A DNA stretch of 7,186 nt from Dehalococcoidales bacterium (GTDB lineage Bacteria; Chloroflexota; Dehalococcoidia; Dehalococcoidales; UBA2162), in the NCBI GenBank assembly GCA_020343555.1, contig CP070800.1, positions 144,503 through 151,688 on the forward strand. Reading direction: 5' to 3'. The translations under genes were made by a program, and so were the position numbers. Below, piece after piece: positions 6,475 through 7,186 of the stretch. Every line of letters starts with the position of its first letter. Positions within the stretch are counted from its first letter, which is position 1. Under the pieces are notes generated by a model that was given only the letters and a program-made list of their open reading frames with translations, had not been told where the DNA came from and ran no database searches.

Positions 6475-7186
6475 CTATGAGTTCGGTCGTAAAGCAGCTA
6501 GCTGATGGTATAATGCTTTCTCTTCATCAGTAAGTTTCTCAGGTAAATCTACCTTTACTTTTGCTATCAAGTCGCCCTTGGAAGAGCTGTTTATTTTGGG
6601 CATTCCCTGACCCGCAAGTTTAAATTCTCGTCCATTCTGAGTTTCTTCGGGTATTTTCAAGGCCAGTTTGCCTTTCAATGTCGGCACCTGTACTTCACCA
6701 CCCAGTAGAGCCGTCATCAAAGGCACTGCCACTTCTACTTTCAGGTTATCACCATTCCTTTGAAATCGTTTATGAGGTTTAACCGATACCACGAGATAAA
6801 GGTCACCGGCCTTTCCGCCACTATAACCAGCTTCACCCTTACCGCGAATTCGTACTCGTGAACCGTCCTTTACTCCGGGAGGTATTGTTACCTCAATTCT
6901 CTTTATTCCGGATGTCATTCCGGAACCCATACAAGCTGAACACACAGCATTCTGGATACGACCGGTACCACTGCAGCTGTGACATGCTTCTCGACTCTGC
7001 ATACTTAATATTCGGTTAGATCCATTATATGCTTCTTCAAGTGTTACCTCGACAGGATGATCGATATCGCGCCCGCGTCGTGGACGGGACTGCCGGCTAA
7101 ATCCCCCGGTTCTGTCCCGACCGAATATTCCGCCGAACAGATCTCCCAGATCATCCTGATCGAACTGGAATCCCTGAGGTCCGGAA
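6475..7186 (-). CDS. dnaJ: DnaJ co-chaperone, C-terminal part (5' end cut by window edge)
   Basis: The frame is open to the right edge, giving 236 visible residues; the J domain lies outside. An ATG at 7002 is internal and is not the start. Visible residues 1-40 are a glycine/phenylalanine-rich linker (DLFGGIFGRDRTGGF). Client-binding domain I begins with DHPVEVTLEEAYNG. It contains only two CxxCxGxG motifs (CHSCSGTG and CSACMGSG; cysteines 68, 71, 82, 85), where classical DnaJ has four. The IEVTIPPGVKDGSRVRIRGKGEAG strand region follows, then domain II (VEVAVPLMTALLGGEVQVPTL). It should stimulate DnaK ATPase and deliver unfolded clients. With one potential zinc site it is intermediate between DnaJ and CbpA, so a CbpA-like name is also defensible. 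The hspR gene follows after 15 nt, and dnaK/grpE are expected just outside the window. Confidence 0.9.
   Translation of the reverse strand, partial: SGPQGFQFDQDDLGDLFGGIFGRDRTGGFSRQSRPRRGRDIDHPVEVTLEEAYNGSNRILSMQSREACHSCSGTGRIQNAVCSACMGSGMTSGIKRIEVTIPPGVKDGSRVRIRGKGEAGYSGGKAGDLYLVVSVKPHKRFQRNGDNLKVEVAVPLMTALLGGEVQVPTLKGKLALKIPEETQNGREFKLAGQGMPKINSSSKGDLIAKVKVDLPEKLTDEEKALYHQLAALRPNS

Noticed and set aside
7000..7002. ATG at 7002 as the start of a short DnaJ-like protein
   Set aside because: The frame continues upstream without a stop to the window edge with clear DnaJ linker and domain I sequence, so the ATG is internal.

Overview
The window is a fragment of a bacterial chromosome. Six protein genes and one tRNA gene lie head to tail on the minus strand, and one further minus-strand gene meets an oppositely oriented regulator gene near the left edge. 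I see no insertion sequence, CRISPR array, integrase or phage gene. An HspR-type repressor next to dnaJ, together with a ClpC-type unfoldase, occurs in lineages such as Actinobacteria and Chloroflexota. The moderate base composition, the reduced DnaJ zinc finger and the general protein style make me lean towards a Chloroflexota (Dehalococcoidia-like) organism. This is an inference from style, not a proven assignment.

Layout from right to left, in the direction of minus-strand transcription: the C-terminal part of a DnaJ co-chaperone (cut by the right edge); hspR, a MerR-family heat-shock repressor, 15 nt further on; a class I SAM-dependent methyltransferase with a TTG start; a VTT/DedA-like polytopic membrane protein that overlaps the methyltransferase; an alpha/beta-hydrolase-like protein with a GVSQG nucleophile elbow; and clpC, a two-ATPase Clp unfoldase whose ATG overlaps the hydrolase stop (TAATG). 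A tRNA-Ala(GGC) follows 16 nt after clpC and probably has its own promoter in the clpC tail. A strong hairpin after the tRNA probably ends this transcript.

Beyond the hairpin, a small cysteine-rich DUF2284-type metal-binding protein is encoded on the minus strand. Its stop codon overlaps the stop of a plus-strand WYL-domain transcriptional regulator that enters from the left edge.

The minus-strand block reads as a protein-quality-control operon: DnaJ delivers clients to DnaK, HspR represses the heat-shock genes, and ClpC unfolds proteins for ClpP. What is unusual is the insertion of a methyltransferase, a membrane protein and a hydrolase-like protein, tightly overlapped and translationally linked to clpC. 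This suggests a link between proteotoxic stress and the cell envelope or lipids, but that link is an inference from gene order only. Every gap between genes is under 100 bases, so there are no long unexplained stretches.
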